Origin: CAZMGV01 sp964565925
GTDB taxonomy: Bacteria > JAGRBM01 > JAHCIT01
Assembly (NCBI GenBank): GCA_964565925.1
Contig: CAZMGV010000024.1
Location: forward strand, 1-53,415
Length of the DNA stretch: 53,415 nt
Direction of reading: 5' to 3'
The notes under the pieces are model-generated. The model made no database searches. It was not told the origin of the DNA and saw nothing but the letters and a program-made list of their open reading frames with translations. Both the position numbers and the translations under genes were made by a program. Numbering within the stretch: position 1 is the stretch's first letter; each line of letters opens with the position of its first letter. Below are positions 8,260-16,974 of this stretch, in pieces.

Positions 8260-10167
8260 TCAGCGGGCCTTCGGCTTGAAGAAGACCGCGCCCAGCGGCG
8301 GCAGGGTCAGGGTCAGGGAATAGGCGCGCCCGTGAAGGGGCACGCGAGCGGCCCGCGCTTCGCCCAGATTGCCCTGCCCGCTGCCGCCGTAGTGCGGCGA
8401 ATCGGTATTGAGCAGTTCCGCCCAGTCGCCCCCCGCGGGCACCCCGACGCGGTAGCCGCTTCTCGGAACGGGAGTGAAATTGAACACGGCCAGAACCATA
8501 TCGTCCGCGTTCCGCCCCTTGCGAAGGAAACTCACGATACTCTGCCGGGTATCGTTGCAGTCCACCCATTCAAATCCGTCGTGACTCAGGTCGAGTTCAT
8601 GAAGTGCGGCTTCCCGCCGGTAGAGACGGTTCAGATCGGCCGACAGGTTCTGGATGCCGCCATGCGACGGGCTGTCCGTCAGATGCCAGTCCAGGCTGTG
8701 ATCATGGTTCCATTCGCGCTCCTGCCCGAATTCGCCGCCCATGAAGTTCAGCTTCTTGCCCGGCTGGGCGTACTGCCAGGCGAACAGAAGCCTCAGATTG
8801 GCGAACCGCTGCCAGGGATCGCCCGGCATTTTGCCCAGCAGCGAGCCCTTCCCGTGCACGGCCTCGTCGTGGGACAGAGGCAGCACGAAATTCTCGGTGA
8901 ATGCATAGAGCATCCGGAACGTGATCCCGTTGTGTTCGAACTGCCGGTAGACGGGATCCAGCGAAAGGTACCGGAGCGTGTCGTGCATCCAGCCCATGTC
9001 CCATTTGAGTCCGAACCCAAGCCCCCCCAGCCAGGTCGGCTTCGACACCATCGGCCAGGCCGTGGACTCCTCCGCCATGGTCTGAACGTCCGGATACTGC
9101 CCGTAAACGGTCTCGTTCAGCCACCGGAGGAAAGCGATGGCGTCGAGATTCTCGTTGCCGCCATGCCGGTTCGGGATCCATTCGCCTTCCTTGCGCGAGT
9201 AGTCGAGGTAGAGCATCGACGCGACCGCATCCACGCGAATCCCGTCCACATGGTACTTGTCGAGCCAGAAGAGCGCGCTGCTCGTGAGAAACGACCGCAC
9301 TTCATGCCGGCCGTAGTTGAAGATGTAGCTGTGCCAGTCCGGGTGGTAGCCCATCCGGGGATCGGCGTGTTCGAACAGATGGGTTCCGTCGAAACTGGCG
9401 AGTCCGTGGCTGTCCGACGGGAAATGCGACGGCACCCAGTCCAGAATGACGCCGATACCCGCCTGATGAAGCGTATCGACAAAGGACATGAAATCCTGCG
9501 GCGTACCGTAGCGGCTGGAAGGGGCGAAGTAGCCGGTCGTCTGATAGCCCCACGACGCGTAAAACGGATGCTCCATCACCGGGAGCAGCTCGACATGGGT
9601 GTAACCCAGCTTCTGGCAGTACGCGGCGAGTCTTGGCGCGATTTCGCCGCAAGACAGGATCCGCTCCGGGTTCGCCGGATCGCGGATCCAGGACCCCAGG
9701 TGGACTTCGTAAATTGAGATCGGCGCGTCGAGACTGTTCGGTTTCGCCCGGCCCTTCATCCAGCCGCCGTCCTGCCAGTCGTAGGCAAGATCCCAGATAA
9801 CCGACGCCGTCCGGGGCGACACTTCGGTGAAGAAGGCGAACGGGTCGGTCTTGTCGCAGACAAAACCGGCGGCCCGCGATTCGATATGGAACTTGTACCG
9901 CTGCCCTTTGGCAGCGCCGGCAATGAAACCCTCCCAGATCCCGGAATCGCCGCGGACTCTGAGCGGATGCGCGCGCTCGTCCCAGCCGTTCCAGTCACCG
10001 ATGACCGACACACTGGAGGCATTGGGCGCCCACACCGCGAAACACACCCCGGCTTTCCCGTCAACGGTTACGGGATGCGCACCCATCCGCTCGTACAGCC
10101 GGAAATGGGTGCCCTCGTTGAACAGGTACAGATCGTTATCGGTAAGCAGAAGAGGATTGGGTGTCAC
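8260..10167 (-). CDS. glgB: 1,4-alpha-glucan branching enzyme
   Basis: A 635-residue GH13 branching enzyme that makes alpha-1,6 branches in glycogen. An N-terminal CBM48-like domain (VCFAVWAPNASSVSVIGDWNGW) precedes the catalytic barrel. Catalytic residues are visible as Asp313 (GIRVDAVASM), Glu366 (MAEEST) and Asp434 (LSHDEAVHGKGS); their spacings of 53 and 68 residues equal those of the E. coli enzyme. The start is taken as GTG at 10167, where it overlaps the malQ stop codon (GTGA), implying translational coupling. A longer upstream frame exists but runs inside malQ. It lacks the extra N-terminal domain of the long enterobacterial form. Function together with malQ in storage-glucan turnover is well supported. 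Confidence 0.93.
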   Translation of the reverse strand: MTPNPLLLTDNDLYLFNEGTHFRLYERMGAHPVTVDGKAGVCFAVWAPNASSVSVIGDWNGWDERAHPLRVRGDSGIWEGFIAGAAKGQRYKFHIESRAAGFVCDKTDPFAFFTEVSPRTASVIWDLAYDWQDGGWMKGRAKPNSLDAPISIYEVHLGSWIRDPANPERILSCGEIAPRLAAYCQKLGYTHVELLPVMEHPFYASWGYQTTGYFAPSSRYGTPQDFMSFVDTLHQAGIGVILDWVPSHFPSDSHGLASFDGTHLFEHADPRMGYHPDWHSYIFNYGRHEVRSFLTSSALFWLDKYHVDGIRVDAVASMLYLDYSRKEGEWIPNRHGGNENLDAIAFLRWLNETVYGQYPDVQTMAEESTAWPMVSKPTWLGGLGFGLKWDMGWMHDTLRYLSLDPVYRQFEHNGITFRMLYAFTENFVLPLSHDEAVHGKGSLLGKMPGDPWQRFANLRLLFAWQYAQPGKKLNFMGGEFGQEREWNHDHSLDWHLTDSPSHGGIQNLSADLNRLYRREAALHELDLSHDGFEWVDCNDTRQSIVSFLRKGRNADDMVLAVFNFTPVPRSGYRVGVPAGGDWAELLNTDSPHYGGSGQGNLGEARAARVPLHGRAYSLTLTLPPLGAVFFKPKAR

Positions 10168-12272
10168 TTCTTCCGCTCCGCGTTCCAGACCGAGAGCAGT
10201 TCGTTCACCGAAGGGTCGGCCATGAACTCCTCCAGCCGCTTCTTTGCCTTCCGGGTCCAGTTGGGATTTTCGAGGTGCGTGCCCGGAACATTCTGCGGTT
10301 CGGTTTCCAGCCAAAGGTCTTCAAGAGATACCTGGGTGAGCCACGCCGGTCCTTTGGCGAGCCATACGGACAGGGCCCGCATTACCTGTTCGAGGCCGGA
10401 CTCGCCTTCCGGCAGCAACCCCTGCCGTCGCAGGTATTCCGTCACGGCGCCGCGCATCCGGCCGCGCATTTCCTTTTCATGGGCCACCGCGGAGTCGCTG
10501 AGGAAACCCAGCTTCTGCCGCCGGTCGAACTCGTCACCGGTCCAGAACGACGCGAACGGCGGCATGTCGTGGGTGTTGAAACTCGCCACGGCGTTGTCCG
10601 GCACCGGAAGCACCGCCTGATCGGGATTCTCCGTGCACATGAACTGCATCACGTAGAGCCGCTGGAAGTTCCGCTTTGCCATCGTTTCACGGACGTAGTC
10701 CGGGACGGTTCCAAGGTCTTCGCCGACGATCACCGCCCGGTTGCGGTGCGATTCGAGTGCGACGATACCGAACAGTTCCTCGGCCCGGTAGTGGACGTAC
10801 ACGCCTTCGGTCGCTGGCGCACCCCTGGGGATCCAGTAGAGGCGGTGCAGCCCCATCACGTGGTCGATCCGGAGTATCCGGGCGTTGAGCAGATGGTGAC
10901 GGATCACGCCGATGAAGTGGCCGTACTGGCGGTCGCGTATCGCCTCCGGCTGAAGGGGCGCGAACCCCCAGTTCTGACCGGCCGAGAAGAACGGGTCCGG
11001 TGGCGCGCCGGTGGTGACGCCGTTCGCATAGGATGACTGCTCCCGCCAGACGTCGTAGCCGTCCGGATGCACGCCGACGGGAAGATCCAGATAAAGCCCG
11101 ACACCGGCGGCTTCGGCCTGCGCCGTGGCCGCCTTCAGCTGCTCGTGCGCGATCCACTGGGTGTAGACGTAGAAGTCCCTCGCCTCGACCTTGAAGTCCG
11201 CCTCGCTGAGCCGCCCGGATTTCTGGGCCTGCGGCCACTCGCTCCAGGGTTTGCGGTGCAGCTCGGTCGCCGCGCGGAACCGGGCGTAGTCCTCCACGTC
11301 CGGGCGCGACTTCGTGAACGTCGCGAACTCGTTCCAGCGGCTGGAGGGGTTCTGGAAAAACTGCTGGGCGAGCTTGGAGAGCAGCATCCGCTTGACGGCG
11401 TAAGCTTCCTTGTAACGGACGTGGTCGTCGTTACGGAGCGAGCTGAACACCTCCATCTGCTTTAGCATTTCGGTCTGTGTCTTCACTTCGCCGCAGGCGG
11501 CGAATTCAGGCACTTTCGTCACGTCGATAAAAAACTCGTTCCAGAACAGCCGGCTGACCGGCGCGTAGGGACTGGGGTCGTAGGGTTTGGCGAGAAACGT
11601 TGGAAGCAGCGGCAGAGTCGCCAGCGTGCTGGCGCCTTTGCCGCCCAGCCACTCGGCCAGTCTGCCCAGCATCGGGTAGTCACCAATACCAAGGCCCTCA
11701 TCCGTCCGCAGCGCATGCAGCGGAAGGAACCCGCCCCACGAGCGGTGCAGGCCCGCTTCCGCAGGGCTCAAAGCGGCGGCGGGCGCCGAAATCAGGTACG
11801 AGTTGAACGCGCCCGAGGCGCCTTCGACCGTCAGCCGGTGGTAACCGGGCGCGATAAAGACCGGGAACACCAGACGTTTGGGAACGAACGAATCGATTCC
11901 GAACCGGTCGACGTCCGCATCGGGCAGCTCCGAGGGTGTGAAACTCCAGGTGTGCGTGGAGCCGTCTTCCAGCAGCAGACCTGCCTGAAACGATTGTCCC
12001 AGTTCGCCCGCCGGAAAGCGGACGACCGCCGACGGGAGCTCGCCCTCCCACCAGGAGACCACCGGTTCCAGAACCCGGCCGGCCAGAAACTGGCGACGCG
12101 CATGCAGAGTGTCGCCGCCCTGCTCCCACCGTTCGATCGGCGCGCCGAGCGCTCGGAGGATCGCCAGGAGTCCGTCGGGAGAGGCGACGCGCTCCACCCC
12201 GCCGATATCGTGATACGACGTCTGCACACCGTAGAGCCGGGCCAGTTCGTATTGTACGTCTGTAAGCCCCAC
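10164..12272 (-). CDS. malQ: 4-alpha-glucanotransferase (amylomaltase)
   Basis: A 702-residue GH77 enzyme that transfers maltodextrin segments between glucans. The catalytic triad is recognisable: Asp470 in RIDHVMGLHRLYW, Glu518 in VGEDLGTVP and Asp569 in NTHDMPP, with GH77-like spacing. The first 170 residues are an accessory beta-sandwich region as in the longer bacterial MalQ type; RSWGGFLPLHALR then opens the barrel. The start is GTG at 12272 with GGAGG six bases upstream. It is the first gene of a two-gene operon with glgB, which overlaps it by four bases. Making and branching alpha-glucans in one unit fits glycogen metabolism. A CCGCCGG/CCGGCGG inverted repeat (12282-12315) overlaps its ribosome binding site. 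Confidence 0.92.
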   Translation of the reverse strand: MGLTDVQYELARLYGVQTSYHDIGGVERVASPDGLLAILRALGAPIERWEQGGDTLHARRQFLAGRVLEPVVSWWEGELPSAVVRFPAGELGQSFQAGLLLEDGSTHTWSFTPSELPDADVDRFGIDSFVPKRLVFPVFIAPGYHRLTVEGASGAFNSYLISAPAAALSPAEAGLHRSWGGFLPLHALRTDEGLGIGDYPMLGRLAEWLGGKGASTLATLPLLPTFLAKPYDPSPYAPVSRLFWNEFFIDVTKVPEFAACGEVKTQTEMLKQMEVFSSLRNDDHVRYKEAYAVKRMLLSKLAQQFFQNPSSRWNEFATFTKSRPDVEDYARFRAATELHRKPWSEWPQAQKSGRLSEADFKVEARDFYVYTQWIAHEQLKAATAQAEAAGVGLYLDLPVGVHPDGYDVWREQSSYANGVTTGAPPDPFFSAGQNWGFAPLQPEAIRDRQYGHFIGVIRHHLLNARILRIDHVMGLHRLYWIPRGAPATEGVYVHYRAEELFGIVALESHRNRAVIVGEDLGTVPDYVRETMAKRNFQRLYVMQFMCTENPDQAVLPVPDNAVASFNTHDMPPFASFWTGDEFDRRQKLGFLSDSAVAHEKEMRGRMRGAVTEYLRRQGLLPEGESGLEQVMRALSVWLAKGPAWLTQVSLEDLWLETEPQNVPGTHLENPNWTRKAKKRLEEFMADPSVNELLSVWNAERKK

Positions 12273-12516
12273 GAAACCCCTCCGCCGGTTAGTCCGCCAG
12301 CCGATATGCCGGCGGTAACCGCGCGATGTCCCTATCCGTTTAGCACAACGCGGGGCTTACATTTCTCCCGAACACGCTGTTTCTTTGAATCTCCCGGGGT
12401 TGCTTGTCGAACCGCCGTTCAATGGGCTAGTGACGGCCTTCGCGCCGCACGGTTCCCGACGGTCATTGGCGGTTACCGGCGGCAGCAACTCTCGAATTCA
12501 CGCAAGGAGCGGATCA

Positions 12517-13401
12517 ATGGATATCCAGCAGGTTGGGGTCGTAGGTCTCGGAGCCATGGGAAGCGGCATTGTGAATGTCGTTTCGAAGGCCGGTATCAAG
12601 GTCGTTGCGGTCAAGGCCACGGGCGGCGACACCGCCAAGGCGAAGAAGGATTTCGAGGCCGGGATCGACAAGGAAGTGGGCCGCGGCAAGCTGGCTATCT
12701 ACAAGGCGAACGCCGCCAAGCAGAACGTCGTCTGGGCGACCTCGCTGGAACAGCTGAAAGACTGCGACCTGATCGTCGAATCGATTGTCGAGGAACTCGA
12801 CAAGAAGAACGACCTGTTCGGCAAGCTGGACAAGATCGTGAAGCCCGCGGGCATTTTCACGACCAACACGTCCACCATCGGCATCGACCAGATGGCCGCC
12901 GCCGTCAAGCGCGGCGACAAGTTCGCCGGTCTGCACTTCTTCAACCCGGCTCCGGTCATGGGACTCGTCGAAGTGATCTCCGGGTCCAAGACCTCGGCCG
13001 ATACCCGGAGTTCGCTCGTTTCGTTCTGCAAGGACGTGAACAAGACGCCGGTTCCGCTGCCGTCCGCCCCGGGCTTTATCGTCAACCGGCTGCTGGTGCC
13101 GTATCTCGTGGATGCGATCCGCCTCTACGAGCAGGGCGTCTCCAACCCGGCCGACATCGACGCCGCCATGAAGCTGGGCTGCAACCACCCGATGGGTCCG
13201 TTCGAGCTGTCTGATTACATCGGCCTCGACATCGTCAAGCACATGGCCGACATCCTCCACTCGGAAATGAAGGAAGACCGCCTCAAGAGCCCGCCGAGCC
13301 TCGTCAAACTCGTCGCCAAGGGCGACCTGGGCCGCAAGACCGGCAAGGGCTACTACGACTATTCGGACGGCCAGAAGCCGAACCCCGACGCCAAGGCGTA
13401 A
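12517..13401 (+). CDS. hbd: 3-hydroxyacyl-CoA (3-hydroxybutyryl-CoA) dehydrogenase
   Basis: A 294-residue NAD-dependent dehydrogenase that interconverts 3-hydroxyacyl-CoA and 3-oxoacyl-CoA. The Rossmann motif VGVVGLGAMGSGI opens the protein; the catalytic His140 lies in GLHFFNPAPVMGLVEVI; the C-terminal dimer domain holds KLGCNHPMGPFELSDYIGLD. Length fits the short single-function family (Hbd/PaaH type). The ATG at 12517 is chosen for AAGGAG seven bases upstream; the frame runs further up to 12385 but has no similarity there. A terminator follows. Placed beside the acyl-CoA dehydrogenase and lyase genes, it may supply 3-hydroxybutyryl-CoA for the ethylmalonyl-CoA route or act in beta-oxidation. 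Confidence 0.88.
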   Translation: MDIQQVGVVGLGAMGSGIVNVVSKAGIKVVAVKATGGDTAKAKKDFEAGIDKEVGRGKLAIYKANAAKQNVVWATSLEQLKDCDLIVESIVEELDKKNDLFGKLDKIVKPAGIFTTNTSTIGIDQMAAAVKRGDKFAGLHFFNPAPVMGLVEVISGSKTSADTRSSLVSFCKDVNKTPVPLPSAPGFIVNRLLVPYLVDAIRLYEQGVSNPADIDAAMKLGCNHPMGPFELSDYIGLDIVKHMADILHSEMKEDRLKSPPSLVKLVAKGDLGRKTGKGYYDYSDGQKPNPDAKA

Positions 13402-13420
13402 TACGCTCCGCTTCGCGGGC

Positions 13421-13481
13421 AGCGCCCCCTCTTTCGCCCTCTCCATCAGCGGTGAGGCCCGGAACGAGGGGGCACTCTTTT
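13421..13481 (+). terminator. Rho-independent terminator after the hydroxyacyl-CoA dehydrogenase gene
   Basis: GCCCCCTC (13424-13431) pairs perfectly with GAGGGGGC (13466-13473), with an inner CCTC/GAGG pairing in the long loop, followed by ACTCTTTT. Confidence 0.65.
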
Positions 13482-13495
13482 GAGAGCGCAAACAC

Positions 13496-13509
13496 TGACT
13501 CGCGAGTCA
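13496..13509. promoter_or_regulatory. Perfect 14-bp operator-like palindrome upstream of the acyl-CoA dehydrogenase
   Basis: TGACTCGCGAGTCA is a perfect palindrome 132 bp before the ATG at 13642. It shares the TGACY-N4-AGTCA pattern with sites before pccB (1121-1136) and ecm (40984-40999). Short palindromes of this kind are typical of TetR-family repressors of acyl-CoA metabolism. Confidence 0.65.
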
Positions 13510-13641
13510 ACGCAAATGCCCGGAAACAGTGGATTTCCGGTTGCCTGACCGCAGCAAACGGATTAACTAGCGCGCGCCCGTCACGGCACCCTTTTCGGGG
13601 ACCGGCCGGAGCCATCCCAGATACAAGGATACCCACCCCAC

Positions 13642-14811
13642 ATGGCCGGATTCCTCACCGAAGAACACGATGCGCTGCGCGACAGCGTGCGTAAATTTGT
13701 CGACAAGGAAGTGATGCCGGTTGTCGACGAGCTCGACAACAAGGCCGCCGAAATCCCGATGGAGATCATCCGCAAGATGGCCGACAACGGCTACTTCGGA
13801 CTGATCCTCCCCGAGCAGTACGGCGGTGCGGGCATGGATCACCTGTCGATGGCGATCGTGACCGAGGAACTCTCGCGCGGCTGGCTGTCGGTGGGCTCGG
13901 TGATGACCCGCAACGTGATCGCCGGAACGCTGATCCTGAACGGCGGCACTGAAGAGCAGAAAAAGAAATGGCTCCCGGGCCTGGCCAGCGGCAAGCTCCT
14001 GTCGGCGGCCGCTTTTACGGAACCCAATCACGGCTCCGATACGGCGAGCTTCGAAACCAAGGCGGAGAAAAAGGGCGACGTCTACGTCCTGAACGGGCCC
14101 AAGACCTGGTGCACGTTCGCCAACCGCGCCAACATCATGACGATTCTGGCCCGGACGAACCCGGACAAGTCGCTGCGTCACAAGGGCCTCTCGATGATCG
14201 TTCTCGAGAAGGAACCGGGCGACAACTTCATGCCGCCCAAGCTGACCGGGTCGTACATCCCCGCCATCGGCTACCACGGCCTCAAGAGCTGGTCGCTCAA
14301 CTTCGAGGACCTCGAGATCCCGGCGACGAACGTCATCGGCGGCGAGGAAGGCAAAGGCTTCTACCAGCTCATGACGACCTACGAGTCGGCCCGCATCCAG
14401 ACGGCGGCCCGCGGGCTCGGCGTCGCGCAGGCGGCCTACGACCACGCGCTCCAGTACGCCAAGGAACGCAAGCAGTTCGGCAAGTATCTCTCCGAGCACC
14501 AGCTGATCCGGCACAAGATCGCCCACATGGCGATGGAAGTGGAGGCGCTGCGCCAGCTCCTTTACTACGCCTGCGCCATGAAGGATCAGGGCAAGCGCTG
14601 CGATCTCGAGGCCGGCATGGCGAAGATGCTGGCCGGCGAAGTGGCCGAAAAGGTCACGAGCGACGCGCTGCAGATCCACGGCGGGTACGGTTACTCCAAG
14701 GAGTACCGGGCCCAGCGGTTCTGGCGCGACGGCCGCATCATCAAGATTTTCGAGGGAACCTCGGAGATCCAGGCCGAGGTCGTGGCCAAGCGGCTCATCG
14801 ACGGCAAGTAA
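13642..14811 (+). CDS. mcd: Acyl-CoA dehydrogenase, probably (2S)-methylsuccinyl-CoA dehydrogenase
   Basis: A 389-residue FAD-dependent acyl-CoA dehydrogenase. Family marks: LPEQYGGAGMDHLSM, TEPNHGSDTAS, LNGPKTWCTFANRA, RIQTAARGLGVAQAAYDHAL, KERKQFGK, and Glu371 in IFEGTSEIQ as probable catalytic base. The segment NGPKTWCTFA-RA followed by GYHGLKSWSLNFEDLEIPA fits my recall of methylsuccinyl-CoA dehydrogenases of the ethylmalonyl-CoA pathway. The Rhodobacter enzyme is longer (about 550 residues) because of an N-terminal extension absent here. The next gene is a malyl-CoA lyase-type enzyme and an ethylmalonyl-CoA mutase gene lies elsewhere in the window, which supports this specificity. A general short-chain acyl-CoA dehydrogenase is the alternative. 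The enzyme class is certain, the substrate is inferred. Confidence 0.7.
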   Translation: MAGFLTEEHDALRDSVRKFVDKEVMPVVDELDNKAAEIPMEIIRKMADNGYFGLILPEQYGGAGMDHLSMAIVTEELSRGWLSVGSVMTRNVIAGTLILNGGTEEQKKKWLPGLASGKLLSAAAFTEPNHGSDTASFETKAEKKGDVYVLNGPKTWCTFANRANIMTILARTNPDKSLRHKGLSMIVLEKEPGDNFMPPKLTGSYIPAIGYHGLKSWSLNFEDLEIPATNVIGGEEGKGFYQLMTTYESARIQTAARGLGVAQAAYDHALQYAKERKQFGKYLSEHQLIRHKIAHMAMEVEALRQLLYYACAMKDQGKRCDLEAGMAKMLAGEVAEKVTSDALQIHGGYGYSKEYRAQRFWRDGRIIKIFEGTSEIQAEVVAKRLIDGK

Positions 14812-14851
14812 GAGCAAAACAGGAACCTGAAGGGAAAGGAACCCGACACAT

Positions 14852-15778
14852 ATGTCCTATCATCTGGATCAAATCAGCGAGAAGAAAGTCCGCCGCTCCG
14901 AGCAGACGACTCCCGGCCACTCCGAGAAGCTCTGCGCGAAGGCAGCCTCCGGCAACGCCGACATGGTCATGCTGGACCTCGAAGACGCCTGCGCCGTCAG
15001 CCAGAAGGTCGACGCCCGCAAGGTCGTGGGCAAGGCGCTGGCCGAGTGCGACTGGGGCCAGAAGATCCGCGGCTTCCGCGCCAACAACATCCGCACGATG
15101 TGGTGCCTGGACGACATTATCGAAGTGCTCACGATCGCCCGCGACGCGGTCGACGTCATCGTGATCCCGAAGGTGTACGGCCCCGAGGAGATTCACTACT
15201 ACGACTTCCTGTTCGCCCAGCTCGAGTACAAGCTCAACATGAAGAAGCAGGTGAAGTTCGAGGTGCTGATCGAGAGCGCGCAGGCCGCACTCAAGGCCTA
15301 CGACATCGCCAAGGCGTCGCCCCGCATGGACGCGCTGATTTTCGGCATCGCCGACTACGCCGGCGACGTGAACGCCCGCGTGATGAAGGGCGACGAGCAG
15401 TTCCAGGTGTTCCACTGGGCCAAGAGCCAGGTGGTGACCGCCGCCCGCGCCGCGCAGATCGACTCGGTCGACAACGTGACGCTGGACTACAAGGATCTGG
15501 ACCAGGTCCGCAAGGACGCCACCAACGCCCGCAACATGGGTTTTGACGGAAAGTGGTGCATCCACCCGACGCACGTGGACATCGTGAACGAGGTGTTCAC
15601 CCCGTCTGACGAGGAGATCAAGCGCGCGCAGGACATCATCGGCGCCTACGACAAGGCCGACAAGGAACAGGGCCTGGGCGCGATCACCTTCGGCACCGAG
15701 ATGGTCGATGCCGCCACCCTTCGCGTGGAACGCTGGAAGCTCTCCATCGCCAAGCGGATCGGCAAGATCAAGGCCTGA
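14852..15778 (+). CDS. mcl: HpcH/HpaI-type CoA ester lyase, probably malyl-CoA/methylmalyl-CoA lyase
   Basis: A 308-residue Mg-dependent C-C lyase of the citrate lyase beta/malyl-CoA lyase family. Motifs: HSEKLCAKAASGNADMVMLDLEDAC (acidic metal site), FRANNIRTMWCLDD, VIVIPKV, FEVLIESAQAA, GIADYAGD and the C-terminal GKWCIHPTHVDIVNEVFTPS. The C-terminal segment is typical of malyl-, methylmalyl- or citramalyl-CoA lyases and closely recalls Mcl1 of Rhodobacter. It lies 40 bp after the acyl-CoA dehydrogenase gene, with GGGAAAGGAAC upstream, and the operon ends in a strong terminator. The expected reaction is cleavage of methylmalyl-CoA to glyoxylate and propionyl-CoA, whose propionyl-CoA the carboxylase at 1242-4871 could use. 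Citramalyl-CoA lyase is the main alternative. Confidence 0.75.
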   Translation: MSYHLDQISEKKVRRSEQTTPGHSEKLCAKAASGNADMVMLDLEDACAVSQKVDARKVVGKALAECDWGQKIRGFRANNIRTMWCLDDIIEVLTIARDAVDVIVIPKVYGPEEIHYYDFLFAQLEYKLNMKKQVKFEVLIESAQAALKAYDIAKASPRMDALIFGIADYAGDVNARVMKGDEQFQVFHWAKSQVVTAARAAQIDSVDNVTLDYKDLDQVRKDATNARNMGFDGKWCIHPTHVDIVNEVFTPSDEEIKRAQDIIGAYDKADKEQGLGAITFGTEMVDAATLRVERWKLSIAKRIGKIKA

Positions 15779-15800
15779 AACATCCAGGCTTTCAGTCCGG

Positions 15801-15831
15801 AAAACCCGCCCTCACCGGCGGGTTTTCTTTT
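15801..15831 (+). terminator. Rho-independent terminator after the CoA ester lyase gene
   Basis: Perfect 10-bp stem AAAACCCGCC (15801-15810) with GGCGGGTTTT (15817-15826) around a six-base loop, followed by CTTTTG. Confidence 0.9.
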
Positions 15832-16002
15832 GGGCTATTACACAAATTACTTAGTAATTTCAGTGGGTTACAAACGGACCTCCCAGCACACCACATTTTG
15901 TGATTGCACCCGGCGCTCCGATTCGTAAACTGCCTTTCTGACGCCCGGTCCCGATCTGGTGACGGGCGCCGGGTGAGTCCAAAGACGAGGAGTGAAACGG
16001 CT

Positions 16003-16920
16003 GTGAAGAATGTGTTCAAGGCGCTGCCGCAGGCCGAGCGCGACAAGGTCCGCAGGGTTTATACCGAGTATCTGAAAAAGCGGAACGGAACGCCCGATTT
16101 CATCGCCCACACGTCTTCCAAACGCGACGAGTTTTTCGCACAGCTCGACGCGCAGCCGACGCTGGTTTCCGCTAAGGGGCGGCTGAACCAGGAACTGTTC
16201 ATCCGCAATCAGCGGGCGGGCACGCCCGAGCCGGGTCTCGACCGGCGCACGCTGTGGGCCGTCTGTGCCGCCAACGCCAACCTGACCGAGGATTACGGCG
16301 TGAAATACGGATTTGAAGTGAAGCCGCTTCACGACCCCGATTATCCCTATTCGTGGGTGCAGATCGAGGAGAACTACCACACCCGGCTGCTCGCCGACTG
16401 CGTCCGCACGCTCGGCGGGAAGATGGATCTGATTCCGCCGAAGTTCGGCACCCGGATGCTGCTCAACGTGCTGGTGAAGGTTCCCTTTTACTGGTCCAAT
16501 GTCCTGATCCTCTGCGCCGAGGCGATCGGCCTGGTAGTGTTCAAGGGGCTTCAGGTGCAGGCCAGAGAGCTGTTCGCCGACGAACCCGAGGCGGCCAGGC
16601 GGATCGACGCCCTGTTCGACCAGATCATCGTGGACGAGATCGGCCATGTGCGCTGGGTCCACAGCCAGATGGGCCAGTTCCGCCTGTCGCTGACCAAGCT
16701 GATTATCCCGTGGATCGCCCGCGCATTCCTGCGCGACCTGCCGGACGTGTGCGAACTGCTGGGCAAAGAGTGGATCCTCGACGAGGTCCGCAAAACGGCG
16801 GAAACGGGGATCATCGTCATGGACGATGGCCGCGTGCATCCGCTCGACGTCATGCTCGGCAACGCCCGGGACGAGAAGAAAGAGTCCGAGGCGCTGTTCG
16901 GCCTGTCCTACGCGGCCTGA
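16003..16920 (+). CDS. Ferritin-like di-iron protein
   Basis: A 305-residue, mostly helical protein. Its carboxylate/histidine pattern is that of a four-helix di-iron site: Glu123-x-x-His126 (IEENYHTRLL), Glu173 (LCAEAIG) and Glu212-x-x-His215 (VDEIGHVRWV). This suggests an O2-activating oxygenase, N-oxygenase or desaturase-like enzyme; the substrate is unknown. A conserved-looking N-terminal part (ALPQAERDKVRRVYTEYLKKR) precedes it. The start is GTG at 16003 because GAGGAG lies ten bases upstream. It sits after the terminator of the lyase gene and so has its own promoter. No signal peptide; the hydrophobic patches (VLILCAEAIGLVVF, LIIPWIARAFL) are probably core helices. Confidence 0.6.
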   Translation: MKNVFKALPQAERDKVRRVYTEYLKKRNGTPDFIAHTSSKRDEFFAQLDAQPTLVSAKGRLNQELFIRNQRAGTPEPGLDRRTLWAVCAANANLTEDYGVKYGFEVKPLHDPDYPYSWVQIEENYHTRLLADCVRTLGGKMDLIPPKFGTRMLLNVLVKVPFYWSNVLILCAEAIGLVVFKGLQVQARELFADEPEAARRIDALFDQIIVDEIGHVRWVHSQMGQFRLSLTKLIIPWIARAFLRDLPDVCELLGKEWILDEVRKTAETGIIVMDDGRVHPLDVMLGNARDEKKESEALFGLSYAA

Positions 16921-16974
16921 GACGTTTGCTCAAAACTCATTGCTGGTACGTGGCGATTAGCGTACGTTGAAGGG

